A stretch of 64,000 nt of DNA from an uncultured Pelagibacteraceae bacterium (GCA_902518835.1 CABYHH010000004.1:1-64000); one strand, 5' to 3'; numbered from the stretch's first letter, positions 45,547 to 60,178 are shown. Numbers and translations: made by a program. Notes: a model not told the origin generated them from the letters alone.

Positions 45547-47142
45547 ATGTTTTTTAAAAATTTAAATTTGAAAGAGCACTATTTATTTTCAATTATAATC
45601 ATTATATATTTTTTTTTAAATATCTATCAACTAAATTTCCAGCATTGGTCTGGAATGATGGACCATGACTTTTATATTTTGTATAATTCTTTATTGGTCA
45701 GCTCTGGTTTGGAGCAAGAAGGTAGAGATCATCCAGCATTTACAACTTTTTTTATACATGGATTTGTATTTAAAATTGTAAGTTTATTTCAAAATAGTTT
45801 TTCGTCTAATATAGATGAAATATTAAATTCAAATAAAATTGATGAAACATTACAATTTTATTTTAATGTATCTAGAGTAACTAATTTTTTTATAAATTTA
45901 TTTCTTTTTTTAGCCTTTTTGAAACTTTTGAATATTTTGAAGTTAAGTAGGAAAATTACCTTTTTTATTGGTTTATCTTTTTTGATATCAGGTTGGTATT
46001 CTTTATCTTTTTTTGCTCTAAGATCAGAAAATTTAAGTTTGCTATTTTTTATTTTAAGTATGATTTTTTTAGCTTTTGAAAGTGATATCAAAGAAAAAAA
46101 TTTTTTATTATCAGGAGTTTTTTTTCTGTTAGCGATGTTAACCAAAATACAAATAATTTTATTTTTCCCTTATCTTATATTTCTAATGAGCACTTTAAAT
46201 TATAAAAGTAATTTTCTTGAAAAGAAATTTTTATTTTTTAAAATAAAAAAAAGTTCCTTAATTTTTTTTTTATTTTTATTTTTTTTTGTTTATTTAGCTT
46301 TTCAAATTAAAATACAAGAATTTCCAAGATTTGAAAAAAATAAATATTTAGATTTATTTATATTTACAATGGCCATAATATCTATTTTTTTATATTTTTA
46401 TGTTTTATCAAAAAATAAAATAAATTTAGTAAGTGAAAAATTATATATATTTTCAATTTTTGTAATTGGTTTTGTTTTCTGTTTAAGTCTATTAATTTTA
46501 TTGGATATTTTAAATATAGTACCAGTTAATGACTATATTTATCTAAGAGTTTCAAATCCTATTCATTATCTGTCAGAATTCGAGGCAATATATGCTGATG
46601 GATCTATTAATTTAAAATTTATACTTTCTTTGATATACGAAATTTTTTCTGGCTATCGTCAAAATTTAGTTGAATTGATACTACTCATCATATTGATAAC
46701 TTTTATTTGGAAGGATCATTTCACAAAGAAAAAAATAGATTTAATTAAAGTTATTTCCTTATTTGTAATCTTTATTTTCATTACCCTTATTAATGGATTA
46801 CGTCCCATAATTTATTATCACTCATATTATACTTTCTGTTTCTTGTTGATATATGCTGTATCATTAGATTATTTTAGAGAAGGATATTTTAAATTTTTTT
46901 CTACAATTATAGTATTAATTTTTTTATCAAATAATTACTATTTAAAATCTTTAGTTCAATCCTCAAAAAATAGTTACATTAATATTTTTGAGAGAAAAAA
47001 CTTGATAGTTGAAACTTGTAAAGAATACAGGACTGGAATTAAATCAAAATTTAATGATGCATCTTTATTTTATTTGAAATATTGGCATAGCAAATTTGAT
47101 GACAAGACGATTAATTTACTGTGTAAAGAATTAGAAATTTGA
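45547..47142 (+). CDS. Polytopic membrane protein, glycosyltransferase-like
   Basis: 531 aa, many TM segments; MMDHDFYILYNSLLVSSGLEQEGRDHPAFTTFFIHG luminal loop. Confidence 0.6.
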   Translation: MFFKNLNLKEHYLFSIIIIIYFFLNIYQLNFQHWSGMMDHDFYILYNSLLVSSGLEQEGRDHPAFTTFFIHGFVFKIVSLFQNSFSSNIDEILNSNKIDETLQFYFNVSRVTNFFINLFLFLAFLKLLNILKLSRKITFFIGLSFLISGWYSLSFFALRSENLSLLFFILSMIFLAFESDIKEKNFLLSGVFFLLAMLTKIQIILFFPYLIFLMSTLNYKSNFLEKKFLFFKIKKSSLIFFLFLFFFVYLAFQIKIQEFPRFEKNKYLDLFIFTMAIISIFLYFYVLSKNKINLVSEKLYIFSIFVIGFVFCLSLLILLDILNIVPVNDYIYLRVSNPIHYLSEFEAIYADGSINLKFILSLIYEIFSGYRQNLVELILLIILITFIWKDHFTKKKIDLIKVISLFVIFIFITLINGLRPIIYYHSYYTFCFLLIYAVSLDYFREGYFKFFSTIIVLIFLSNNYYLKSLVQSSKNSYINIFERKNLIVETCKEYRTGIKSKFNDASLFYLKYWHSKFDDKTINLLCKELEI

Positions 47143-47173
47143 CATTAATTCAATTTCATTATTTAAAAGGAAT

Positions 47174-47836
47174 GTGAAAAATCTAACCTTAATTATCCCA
47201 GCAAAAAATGAGTCTGAGTGTTTGCCAATAGTTTTAGATGAAATTAAAATATTAGAATGTAAGAAAAAAATTATTTTAGAAGCGACTGACCATGAAACAA
47301 TTGACTCTATTAAAGATCACGAATGTGAAATAATTTATCAAAACCAAAAAGGATATGGAGATGCTTTAATAACTGGAATTAATAATGTTGAAACAGATTA
47401 TCTTTGTATTTTCAATGCAGATGGATCTTTTGATCCAAAATATTTGAGAGAAATGTTAATTAAATGTGAGAATTATGATTATGTGTTTGCCACAAGATAT
47501 TTAAAAGGAGGAGGGAGTGATGATGATACATTTTTGACAAAGTTTGGGAATTATTTTTTTTCAAATCTAGGAAAAATTTTATTTTCACTTAAATTAAGTG
47601 ATATATTATTCACATATATTTTAGGAAAAACTCATTCATTCAAATCTTTAAATTTATCTTGCAAAGATTTCTGCTTATGTGTTGAAATTCCAATTAAAGC
47701 AAAGAGAAATAATCAAAATTATTTTGAAATTTCACATCAAGAAAGAAAAAGAATCGCAGGAAAGAAAAAGGTAAATGAGTTTCAAGATGGATTTAAAATA
47801 TTAATTTATATGCTTAAAGAGTTTCTGAAATTTTAG
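47174..47836 (+). CDS. Family 2 glycosyltransferase
   Basis: GTG start; LTLIIPAKNESECLPIVLDEI, YLCIFNADGSFDPKYLREML. Confidence 0.85.
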   Translation: MKNLTLIIPAKNESECLPIVLDEIKILECKKKIILEATDHETIDSIKDHECEIIYQNQKGYGDALITGINNVETDYLCIFNADGSFDPKYLREMLIKCENYDYVFATRYLKGGGSDDDTFLTKFGNYFFSNLGKILFSLKLSDILFTYILGKTHSFKSLNLSCKDFCLCVEIPIKAKRNNQNYFEISHQERKRIAGKKKVNEFQDGFKILIYMLKEFLKF

Positions 47837-47851
47837 ATTACCGAAATATAA

Positions 47852-48700
47852 ATGAAAACCTACACAAAAATTCAAATTGCAAAATTTATATCTTCTACCT
47901 TGCGGTTTTTGAGATTTAAAAAAAAGATATTTGTTAAACGAAAATTAATTAACTGGTGCCTTGATTTATCTGAGGGCATTGATTTATCTATTTTTTTATT
48001 TGGATCATTTCAAGCAAATGTTACTGATTCAATATATAAAAATATAATTTTAAGCAAAGTTAAAAAAAAACAGTTAGTAAATATAATTGATGTTGGCTCA
48101 AATATTGGAGACAAATCTTTAAATCTCGCAAATAGACTTATAAACAAAAAAATTCTTAACTTTAAGATTTTTTCGATTGAGCCTACTGATTATGCCTTTA
48201 AGAAACAAATGATAAATATAAATTTAAATCCATCTTTAAAAAAAAAGATTTTTCCATCAAAATTTTTTATTTCCTACAAAAAAAAAACCCCAAAAAAAGT
48301 TTATTCTAGTTGGAAACTAGACACAAAAAAAAGGGCTCATAAAATACATAGAGGCTTTTTAATGAATATAGACAAAAAAACAAAATCTATTTCAATGGAT
48401 GAATTTATTAAAAAAAATAATATAAGTGATAAATTGATAATCAAAATTGACGTAGATGGTTTTGAGATGGGAGTATTGAAAAGTCTGATAAAAACACTTA
48501 AAAGAAGGAGCCCAATTATATATATGGAATATGCCCCTTATGCTTTAATGGAAAATGATTCATCTGTCGAAGAATTACAAAGATTTTTAAAAAAATACAA
48601 ATTAAAGATTTATGACCTAAGTTTTAAAAGACTTAATTCACTATCAATTTCTGAAGGCTCAAGCATTGATATTATACTAGCTAAAAATATGCTGACTTAA
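47852..48700 (+). CDS. FkbM family methyltransferase
   Basis: NIIDVGSNIGDKSLNLANRL, SISMDEFIKKNNISDKLIIKIDVDGFEMGVLKSL. Confidence 0.87.
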   Translation: MKTYTKIQIAKFISSTLRFLRFKKKIFVKRKLINWCLDLSEGIDLSIFLFGSFQANVTDSIYKNIILSKVKKKQLVNIIDVGSNIGDKSLNLANRLINKKILNFKIFSIEPTDYAFKKQMININLNPSLKKKIFPSKFFISYKKKTPKKVYSSWKLDTKKRAHKIHRGFLMNIDKKTKSISMDEFIKKNNISDKLIIKIDVDGFEMGVLKSLIKTLKRRSPIIYMEYAPYALMENDSSVEELQRFLKKYKLKIYDLSFKRLNSLSISEGSSIDIILAKNMLT

Positions 48701-49505
48701 TTTTTTTTGCTAGATTTAAATATATCTCACTAATTTCGTGATCTGGCTGAGATTCTACAATCGGTTTTCCTGCATCGCTCGTTTCTCCTATGACAGGATT
48801 AATAGGTATTTCTCCTAAAAACACTTTATTAAATTCTTCTGCAGTTTTTTTTACTCCTCCTTCTCCAAAAATTTTATATTTTTTACCATCATCTCCAATA
48901 AAAAAACTCATATTATCTATTAATCCTAAAATTTTTACCCCAAGTTTATCAAACATCTTAATTCCCCTTTTAACATCTAATAAGGCTACTTCTTGAGGAG
49001 TAGAAACTATAATTGCACCATCCATTTTAATTTCCTGTGAAAAAGTTAGTTGTGTGTCTCCTGTCCCTGGCGGCATATCAACAATTATAAAATCTAAATT
49101 TTTCCAATTTACTTTTTGAGTAAATGTTTTAATTGCACTAGTTACCATAGGTCCTCGCCAAATCATGGGAGTTTGTTGATCAGTTAAAAAACCAATAGAC
49201 ATGCATTGTATTTCATATTTTATTATTGGCTCTAATTTTTGACCATCACTTTTAGGTTTTTCATTAATATTAAACATTTTGGGAATTGAAGGGCCATAAA
49301 TATCAGCATCTAGCAAACCAACTTTACACCCAATATTTTTTAATGCTAAAGCAAGGTTGGTGGCAAAAGTCGACTTTCCAACTCCTCCTTTTGCACTAGA
49401 TATTGCTATAGTAAATCTTGTACCTTGAATGGAGTTTTTTTCAGGTCGCTTTCCACTCATTTTCTTAAGCATTGCGTCACTTAATTCTGGCTTTTCCTTT
49501 GGCAT
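48681..49505 (-). CDS. apbC: Mrp/NBP35 family Fe-S cluster carrier ATPase
   Basis: IAISSAKGGVGKSTFATNLALAL, GLLDADIYGPSIPKMF, DFIIVDMPPGTGDTQLT. Confidence 0.93.
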   Translation of the reverse strand: MPKEKPELSDAMLKKMSGKRPEKNSIQGTRFTIAISSAKGGVGKSTFATNLALALKNIGCKVGLLDADIYGPSIPKMFNINEKPKSDGQKLEPIIKYEIQCMSIGFLTDQQTPMIWRGPMVTSAIKTFTQKVNWKNLDFIIVDMPPGTGDTQLTFSQEIKMDGAIIVSTPQEVALLDVKRGIKMFDKLGVKILGLIDNMSFFIGDDGKKYKIFGEGGVKKTAEEFNKVFLGEIPINPVIGETSDAGKPIVESQPDHEISEIYLNLAKKIKSAYF

Positions 49506-49556
49506 AATTGGATCTTAACTTGTTTTTCCTCATAAAGACATTATATAGATTGCCAT

Positions 49557-50669
49557 ATGTCAGATGATTTTAAACAAAGAGGTGGTAGTCCATGGGGTAC
49601 TCCTCCCGGAGGCGGGGGCAGTGGAGGTGGTAACGGTTCAGGAAGAGGACCTAGACCGCCAGATATTGACAAAATTATAAGAGAATTTCAAGAAAAGATA
49701 AAAAAATTTCTACCTGGAGGAAGTTCTTCTGGGGGTAAACAAGCTATATTAGTTTTAATAGTCTTAGCTTTTGTATGGTTAGCAAGTGGTCTATATAGAG
49801 TTTTACCTGATGAACAGGGTGTAGTTCTAAGATTTGGAAAATTTGTTAAAACTACCCAACCAGGATTAAATTATCATATACCTTTTCCAGTTGAGTCAGT
49901 GCTTACTCCAAAAGTTACAAAGGTAAATAGGATTGATATTGGTTTTAGGTCAGAAAGAGATAGTGGATTTGTATCACAAGGTGGAGTAGCAGATGTTCCC
50001 CAAGAAAGTTTAATGTTAACGGGAGATGAAAATATTGTTAATATAGATTTTTCTGTTTTTTGGGTAATAAAAGACGCTGGAAACTTTTTATTTAAAATTC
50101 AGGATCCTGAAGGAACTGTTAAAGCTGCAGCTGAAACAGCCATGAGAGAAGTAATTGCTAGATCAGATATTCAGCCCATCTTAACAGAGGGAAGATCGCT
50201 GATAGAAACTGACACACAAGAAATCATTCAAAAAATATTAGATGAATACACTAGCGGTATACAAATCACTCAAGTACAAACTCAGAAAGCGGACCCGCCG
50301 GATCAGGTTATTGATGCCTTTAGAGATGTGCAAGCAGCAAGAGCAGATATGGAAAGATCAAAAAATGAGGCTGAAGCTTATGCTAACGATGTAATACCAA
50401 GAGCTCGAGGTGAAGCTGCAAAAATTTTACAAGCTGCTGAAGCGTATAAAAAAGAGGTTGTTGCAAAAGCTGAAGGTGAGGCAAGTAGATTTCTAGCCAT
50501 TTACAACGAATACAAATTAGCTAAATCTGTTACACAGGAAAGAATGTATTTAGAGACTATGGAAAAAGTTTTAGCAGATATTGATAAAGTAATTATAGAG
50601 AAAAATGCTGGATCAGGTGTAGTGCCATATTTACCATTACCTGAACTTAAAAAGAAAGTAACTAACTAA
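49557..50669 (+). CDS. hflK: FtsH protease activity modulator HflK
   Basis: Gly-rich N-terminus, TM, SPFH domain, RGEAAKILQAAEAYKKEVVAKAEGEASRFLAIYNEY. Confidence 0.94.
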   Translation: MSDDFKQRGGSPWGTPPGGGGSGGGNGSGRGPRPPDIDKIIREFQEKIKKFLPGGSSSGGKQAILVLIVLAFVWLASGLYRVLPDEQGVVLRFGKFVKTTQPGLNYHIPFPVESVLTPKVTKVNRIDIGFRSERDSGFVSQGGVADVPQESLMLTGDENIVNIDFSVFWVIKDAGNFLFKIQDPEGTVKAAAETAMREVIARSDIQPILTEGRSLIETDTQEIIQKILDEYTSGIQITQVQTQKADPPDQVIDAFRDVQAARADMERSKNEAEAYANDVIPRARGEAAKILQAAEAYKKEVVAKAEGEASRFLAIYNEYKLAKSVTQERMYLETMEKVLADIDKVIIEKNAGSGVVPYLPLPELKKKVTN

Positions 50670-50670
50670 A

Positions 50671-51540
50671 ATGAATATGGGAAAAATTATTGCTGGATTT
50701 ATAGTTGCACTCGCTGCAGTAGCATTTTTTTCAATCTTTATAGTTAAAGAAGTAAATCAAGCAATTGTTCTTCAGTTTGGTGATCCTAAAAGAATAATTT
50801 CAAAACCAGGTTTGAACTTTAAAATTCCTTTTATCCAAAACGTTGTTTTTTTAGATAAAAGAATTTTAAACTTGGATACACCACCAGAGGAAGTAATTGC
50901 ATCAGACCAAAAAAGATTAATTGTTGATGCGTTTGCAAGATTTCAAATAATTGATCCTTTAAAATTTTATATTTCTGTAGGGAATGAGAGAGTTGCAAGA
51001 TCAAGGTTAGCAACAATTATAAACTCAAGAATAAGAAATGTTTTAGGTCAGCAAGAACTTCAAACACTTTTATCTGAAGATAGAACGAAGCAAATGGCTT
51101 TGATACAAGAAGGGGTGAATAATGAAGCTGAAAACTTTGGTATAAAAATTAATGATGTTAGAATTAAAAGAGCAGATCTTCCACAAGCAAACAGTGATGC
51201 AATTTTTAGAAGAATGCAGACTGAAAGGGAAAGAGAAGCAAAAGAATTTAGAGCAAGAGGTGCTGAGATGGCAGTAACAATTACTTCAACTGCTGATAAG
51301 GAAGTAACAGTTATCTTAGCAGATGCTCAAAAAAAATCAGAGATTATGAAGGGTGAAGGAGATGGTAAAAGAAACAATATATTTGCTGGCGCTTTTGGAC
51401 AAGATCCAGAATTCTTTGCTTTTTACCGAGCAATGCAAGCTTATGAAAAAGCCTTAATTGGAGGCGAGACTTCTCTAATTTTATCACCCGACAGTGAGTT
51501 TTTTAAATTCTTTGGAAACATAAAACCTCAAACAAATTAA
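50671..51540 (+). CDS. hflC: HflC
   Basis: VKEVNQAIVLQFGDPKRIISKPGLNFKIPFIQNV, RMQTEREREAKEFRARG. Confidence 0.94.
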   Translation: MNMGKIIAGFIVALAAVAFFSIFIVKEVNQAIVLQFGDPKRIISKPGLNFKIPFIQNVVFLDKRILNLDTPPEEVIASDQKRLIVDAFARFQIIDPLKFYISVGNERVARSRLATIINSRIRNVLGQQELQTLLSEDRTKQMALIQEGVNNEAENFGIKINDVRIKRADLPQANSDAIFRRMQTEREREAKEFRARGAEMAVTITSTADKEVTVILADAQKKSEIMKGEGDGKRNNIFAGAFGQDPEFFAFYRAMQAYEKALIGGETSLILSPDSEFFKFFGNIKPQTN

Positions 51541-51546
51541 ACTCTA

Positions 51547-51732
51547 ATGAGGGAATTGATCATTGCTTTTGGTCTGTTCTTATTTATTGAAGGTTTATTA
51601 TATGCCATATTTCCATCAAAAATGAAAAATATGCTAAAAAAATTAGAACTTATAAAAGAAAGCCAGTTAAGAATTGGAGGTTTGATTTTTGCAATAATTG
51701 GATTTGTTATTATTTATTATATAAAAAATTGA
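51547..51732 (+). CDS. DUF2065 small membrane protein
   Basis: MRELIIAFGLFLFIEGLLYAIFPSKMKNML; position between hflC and degP. Confidence 0.82.
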   Translation: MRELIIAFGLFLFIEGLLYAIFPSKMKNMLKKLELIKESQLRIGGLIFAIIGFVIIYYIKN

Positions 51733-51733
51733 A

Positions 51734-53140
51734 ATGAAAAAATTTAGGACCTTTTTACTAAGCATATTTTTTATACTGAGTTTTGAAAAAATTTCTTTTT
51801 CAAAAAACACTCCAGAGTCTTTTGCTGACTTAGCAGAAAAATTAATGCCATCAGTAGTAAATATTTCTACAACCACAATAATAACAACTCAAAATAATCC
51901 ATTTCCTTTTCAATTTCCACCAGGTTCACCATTCGAAGATATGTTTAAGGAATTTGGAACGCCTCAGGAGAGAAAATCATCAGCTCTAGGTTCAGGATTT
52001 ATAATTGATGAAAAAGGAATAGTTGTCACCAATAATCACGTCATCCAAGACGCTGAGGATATAATTATCAGAGTGAATGGTGATAAAGAGTATAAAGCAA
52101 AGGTAATTGGATCGGATCCTTTATCAGACATAGCTGTTTTACAACTAGATACTAAAGAAAAATTTAAACCAGTTAAATTTGGTGATTCAGATAAGGCTAG
52201 GATTGGAGATTGGGTTATAGCTATCGGAAATCCTTTTGGTTTAGGAGGTACCGTAACTTCTGGAATTATATCAGCTAGAAACAGATCAATTGGACTTACA
52301 AGATACGAAGATTATATTCAAACTGATGCATCAATAAATTCTGGAAACTCAGGAGGACCATTGTTTGACATGAATGGAGATGTAATAGGAATAAATACAG
52401 CGATACTTGGTAGAAGTGGATCAATAGGTATTGGTTTTTCAATACCAGCTAATAGCGCAAAAATTGTAATTGATCAATTAATTGAATTTGGTGAAACAAA
52501 AAGAGGTTGGTTAGGAGTAAGGATACAAGATGTAACTAAAGAAATAGCTGATATAGAAAAATTAGATGAGCCGAGAGGAGCTTTAGTGGCAAGCGTTGCT
52601 CAAAATAGCCCTTCAGATAAAGCTGGAGTAAAGGCAGGAGATATAATTTTAGAATTTGATGGTCAGAGAATACAAGAAATGAAAGAACTTCCTATAATAG
52701 TAGCTCGAACAAAAGTTGGAAAGAAAGTAAATGTCAAAATATGGAGAAATAAAAACGAAATATTGAAAACTATAACACTTGGTAGGCTTGAAACCTCAGA
52801 AGATTTTAAAGTTGCAGAAAAGAAAAAAACTGTTGAAGAACTAAAAGTTGAAGATTTAAAAATAAGTGTAAGAAAAATTACAAGTGAGGATATAAAGAAT
52901 AGAAATTTACCTAATCAAACTTCAGGGTTAGTAATTACTAAAATTGAAAATGATAGTCCTCTCATCAACACAATTGAGGTGAATAGTATAATTTTAGAGG
53001 CTCAAAAGAAAAAAATTAGAGATATAGACGATCTAAACCAAGCTATTAAACAAGTTCTAAATAGTAATCAGAAAACTATTTTATTAGTTATTTATAATAG
53101 CCAAAATCAAAGAAGATATATTGGAGTTAAATTAGATTAA
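51734..53140 (+). CDS. degP: Do/DegP family periplasmic serine protease
   Basis: SALGSGFIIDEKGIVVTNNHVI, DASINSGNSGGPLFDMNGDVIGIN, two PDZ domains. Confidence 0.94.
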   Translation: MKKFRTFLLSIFFILSFEKISFSKNTPESFADLAEKLMPSVVNISTTTIITTQNNPFPFQFPPGSPFEDMFKEFGTPQERKSSALGSGFIIDEKGIVVTNNHVIQDAEDIIIRVNGDKEYKAKVIGSDPLSDIAVLQLDTKEKFKPVKFGDSDKARIGDWVIAIGNPFGLGGTVTSGIISARNRSIGLTRYEDYIQTDASINSGNSGGPLFDMNGDVIGINTAILGRSGSIGIGFSIPANSAKIVIDQLIEFGETKRGWLGVRIQDVTKEIADIEKLDEPRGALVASVAQNSPSDKAGVKAGDIILEFDGQRIQEMKELPIIVARTKVGKKVNVKIWRNKNEILKTITLGRLETSEDFKVAEKKKTVEELKVEDLKISVRKITSEDIKNRNLPNQTSGLVITKIENDSPLINTIEVNSIILEAQKKKIRDIDDLNQAIKQVLNSNQKTILLVIYNSQNQRRYIGVKLD

Positions 53141-53143
53141 TGT

Positions 53144-54052
53144 ATGGATTTAAGATCCAAAATTATCTTAATCTATGGACCAACAGCTTCAGGTAAATCG
53201 CAATTTGCAATTGAATTAGCAAAAAAAATAAATGGTGAAATAATTAATGCTGACAGTATGCAGATTTATAAAGAGTTAAAGATTCTTTCAGCTAGACCTT
53301 TCAAAAAAGATATTAAAGATATTAGACACCATTTATATGGATTTCAAACGGTAAAAAAAAATTTTTCTACTGGGGATTGGTTGAAATTAGCAAATCAAAA
53401 AATTTCAATATTAAAAAAAAAGAAAAAAATACCAATTTTAGTTGGTGGAACTGGTTTGTATTTTAAAGCTTTGGTTGATGGATTGGTAGATATTCCAAAA
53501 ATTCCAATTAAATATAGAAATGAAATTAGAGCTTTACATAAAAAAATTGGAGCTAAGAAATTTTTTTCTAACTTACTTCAAATAGACCCTCTTATTAAAA
53601 ATTACATAACTGAATTTGATACTCAGAGGTCAATTCGAGCTTATGAGATTAAAGTATTTACAAAAAAATCCATGCTTAAGTGGTTTAAAGATACAAAACC
53701 ATATTTTGATAAAAAAGATTTTTGTAAAATTTACGTTGATTTACCAAGGAACCAAATAATAAATCGAATTAATCTTAGAACACATCAAATGATCAAAAAT
53801 GGAGCTATTAAGGAGGTAAGAAATTTTTTAAAATTGAAAGTTCCAAAAATGAAAACTGCCAATAAAGCAATAGGTATTCTTGAAATAAGAGAATTTCTTG
53901 AGAAAAAAATTGATGAAAATAGATTAATCGAAAAAATATCAATAAAGACTAGACAATATGCAAAAAGACAATCTACTTGGGGGCGTGGAAAGATGTCAGA
54001 TTGGATGAAAATTAACCCAAAAAATTCAAATAAATTTCTAAAAAAAATTTAG
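53144..54052 (+). CDS. miaA: tRNA dimethylallyltransferase
   Basis: IILIYGPTASGKSQFAIELAKKINGEIINADSMQIYKEL. Confidence 0.95.
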   Translation: MDLRSKIILIYGPTASGKSQFAIELAKKINGEIINADSMQIYKELKILSARPFKKDIKDIRHHLYGFQTVKKNFSTGDWLKLANQKISILKKKKKIPILVGGTGLYFKALVDGLVDIPKIPIKYRNEIRALHKKIGAKKFFSNLLQIDPLIKNYITEFDTQRSIRAYEIKVFTKKSMLKWFKDTKPYFDKKDFCKIYVDLPRNQIINRINLRTHQMIKNGAIKEVRNFLKLKVPKMKTANKAIGILEIREFLEKKIDENRLIEKISIKTRQYAKRQSTWGRGKMSDWMKINPKNSNKFLKKI

Positions 54053-54105
54053 ATATCTCCTTCTTAGCCTTGACCAATCAGCACAACTTCAGCTAGATTG
54101 GATAA

Positions 54106-55872
54106 ATGTCTAAATTATATTCAGGTGCAGAAATAGTATTTAAATGTCTTGAAGACCAAGATGTTAAGTTTATTTTTGGATACCCAGGAGGTGCAGTATT
54201 ACCAATTTATGATGAGTTAAAAAACCATTCCACAATTAAACATATTTTAGTTAGACATGAACAAGGAGCAGGGCATGCTGCTGAGGGATATGCAAGATCA
54301 TCAGGTAAACCAGGTGTAGTTTTGGTTACATCAGGACCTGGAGCAACCAATGTTGTTACTGCTTTAACTGATGCGTATATGGACTCAGTTCCATTAGTAT
54401 GTATTTCAGGTCAAGTACCAACTCACTTAATCGGAACAGATGCATTCCAAGAATGTGATACCACAGGAATTACCAGACCGTGCACAAAGCATAACTGGTT
54501 AGTTAAAGATATAAAAGATTTACCTAAAATTTTACATGAGGCGTTTAAAGTTGCCACTACAGGTAGACCAGGCCCTGTTTTAGTCGATATTCCCAAAGAT
54601 ATTCAATTTGCTAAAACAAATTATTTTAAACAAAAAAAAGAAAAAAAAATTAAAGAAAAAATACATAGTAGATTTTCTGAGAAAGAGATTGATAATTTAA
54701 TAGAATTAATTTCAAAAGCAAAAAAACCTGTAGTCTATTCTGGAGGTGGTGTTATAAACTCTGGTCCAAAAGCAAGTGAAGCTCTAAGAGAATTCGTAAG
54801 ACTAATTGGTTTTCCAATCACCTCCACATTGCAAGGCCTTGGTGCATTTCCGGGTGATGATAATCAATTTATTGGGATGCTGGGTATGCATGGGACTTAT
54901 GAGGCAAATAATGCAATGCATGATTGTGATTTACTTATCAATATAGGAGCAAGATTTGACGATAGGATAACTGGTAAAATTGATGAATTCTCTCCTAAAT
55001 CAAAAAAAGTTCATATCGATATTGACCCATCATCAATTAATAAAATAATTAAAGTAGATTTAGCAATAGTAGGTGATGTGAATGAAGTTTTAGAGACTAC
55101 AATTAAAAAAATTAATAAAAAAAAGAACGGGTTTAAAAATTCTAACAAACAAAATACATCTAAATGGTGGGAACAGATACAAAAATGGCGTTTAAAAAAT
55201 TCATTAGGTTTTATCAACAGCGATCAAACTATAAAACCACAACATGCTGTTCAAAGATTATATGAACTTACAAAAAATCAGGATACTTTTATTACGACGG
55301 AAGTAGGTCAGCATCAAATGTGGGCTGCTCAACATTACAAATTTAATAAACCTAATAGGTGGATGACTTCAGGCGGACTTGGAACTATGGGGTACGGTCT
55401 TCCAGCTGCAGTAGGAGTACAAATAGCACATCCGGATAAACTAGTGATTGACATAGCTGGCGAAGCCTCAGTTTTAATGACAATGCAGGAAATGTCTACT
55501 GCAGTTCAGTATAATTTACCTATAAAAATTTTTGTTTTGAACAATCAATATATGGGAATGGTCAGACAATGGCAGGAATTACTTCATGAAAAAAATTATT
55601 CAGAGAGTTATTCTGAAGCTTTACCTGATTTTGTAAAATTGGCTGAAGCTTACGGATGTAAGGGAATAAAAGCTAATAATCCTAATGAATTAGACTCTAA
55701 AATAAAAGAGATGATTGATCATAATGGTCCAGTGATATTTGACTGCCAGGTAGATCCTAATGAAAATTGTTTTCCAATGATTCCTTCAGGAAAACCTCAT
55801 AATCAAATGATTTTAGGGCCAAACGACAAAGAGGAAAATAAGATTACTGGAAAAGGAAAAGCTTTAGTTTAA
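54106..55872 (+). CDS. ilvB: Acetolactate synthase large subunit
   Basis: FIFGYPGGAVLPIYDEL, RHEQGAGHAAEGYARSSGKPGVVLVTSGPGATNVVT. Confidence 0.96.
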   Translation: MSKLYSGAEIVFKCLEDQDVKFIFGYPGGAVLPIYDELKNHSTIKHILVRHEQGAGHAAEGYARSSGKPGVVLVTSGPGATNVVTALTDAYMDSVPLVCISGQVPTHLIGTDAFQECDTTGITRPCTKHNWLVKDIKDLPKILHEAFKVATTGRPGPVLVDIPKDIQFAKTNYFKQKKEKKIKEKIHSRFSEKEIDNLIELISKAKKPVVYSGGGVINSGPKASEALREFVRLIGFPITSTLQGLGAFPGDDNQFIGMLGMHGTYEANNAMHDCDLLINIGARFDDRITGKIDEFSPKSKKVHIDIDPSSINKIIKVDLAIVGDVNEVLETTIKKINKKKNGFKNSNKQNTSKWWEQIQKWRLKNSLGFINSDQTIKPQHAVQRLYELTKNQDTFITTEVGQHQMWAAQHYKFNKPNRWMTSGGLGTMGYGLPAAVGVQIAHPDKLVIDIAGEASVLMTMQEMSTAVQYNLPIKIFVLNNQYMGMVRQWQELLHEKNYSESYSEALPDFVKLAEAYGCKGIKANNPNELDSKIKEMIDHNGPVIFDCQVDPNENCFPMIPSGKPHNQMILGPNDKEENKITGKGKALV

Positions 55873-56420
55873 TGGCCAATCCCAAATCAGCTTATAGCAT
55901 TCCAACTAAAATTGGCAAATTTGATACTCATATCTTTGTTGTGTGGGTTGATAATGAAGCTGGTGTATTAGCTCGAGTAGTGGGATTATTTTCAGGTAGA
56001 GGCTACAATATCGAGTCTTTGGCTGTAGCAGAAGTTGATGCAACTAAGAATATTTCTAGAATAACTATTGTAACCACTGGTACTCCTCAAGTGATAGATC
56101 AGATAAAACTTCAATTGAAAAAATTAGTTCCTGTTCACAAAGTAGCAGACTTTAAAAGAGAGGATAAAAATGTGATATTTAAAGAAATGGCTTTATTAAA
56201 AGTTGTTGGAAATAAGAAAAAGATAGAAAAAACCCTTAAAGCCTGTAAAAGTTTTAATCCAGTAATACTGGACAAAACAAAACAATCTGTCGTTATTCAA
56301 ATAACTGCATTAAGAAGAGAAATTGATAAAATGAGTAAGAAATTAAAACCTCTTGGTTTAACAAGCACTTCTAGAACTGGAGCTATAGCAATGACCAGAG
56401 GTGCAGAAGTTTTTAAATAA
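55872..56420 (+). CDS. ilvH: Acetolactate synthase small subunit
   Basis: VVWVDNEAGVLARVVGLFSGRGYNIESLAVAEVD; ACT domain. Confidence 0.95.
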   Translation: MANPKSAYSIPTKIGKFDTHIFVVWVDNEAGVLARVVGLFSGRGYNIESLAVAEVDATKNISRITIVTTGTPQVIDQIKLQLKKLVPVHKVADFKREDKNVIFKEMALLKVVGNKKKIEKTLKACKSFNPVILDKTKQSVVIQITALRREIDKMSKKLKPLGLTSTSRTGAIAMTRGAEVFK

Positions 56421-56424
56421 ATAG

Positions 56425-57456
<1,032 letters not shown>

Positions 57457-57559
57457 TTTAAAATAAACCCAAAAAGATCGATTAAATTAACAAAAAACTG
57501 ACATTTATTTTGCAATATCACTTATAGATTGTATTATGCTTTTCTAAAAAAAACTAGCT

Positions 57560-60173
<2,614 letters not shown>

Positions 60174-60178
60174 GAGCG

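Noticed and set aside
57457-57559. Leader peptide or attenuator upstream of leuA
   Set aside because: No Leu-rich short ORF or terminator/antiterminator pair visible; only promoter-like AT-rich sequence.
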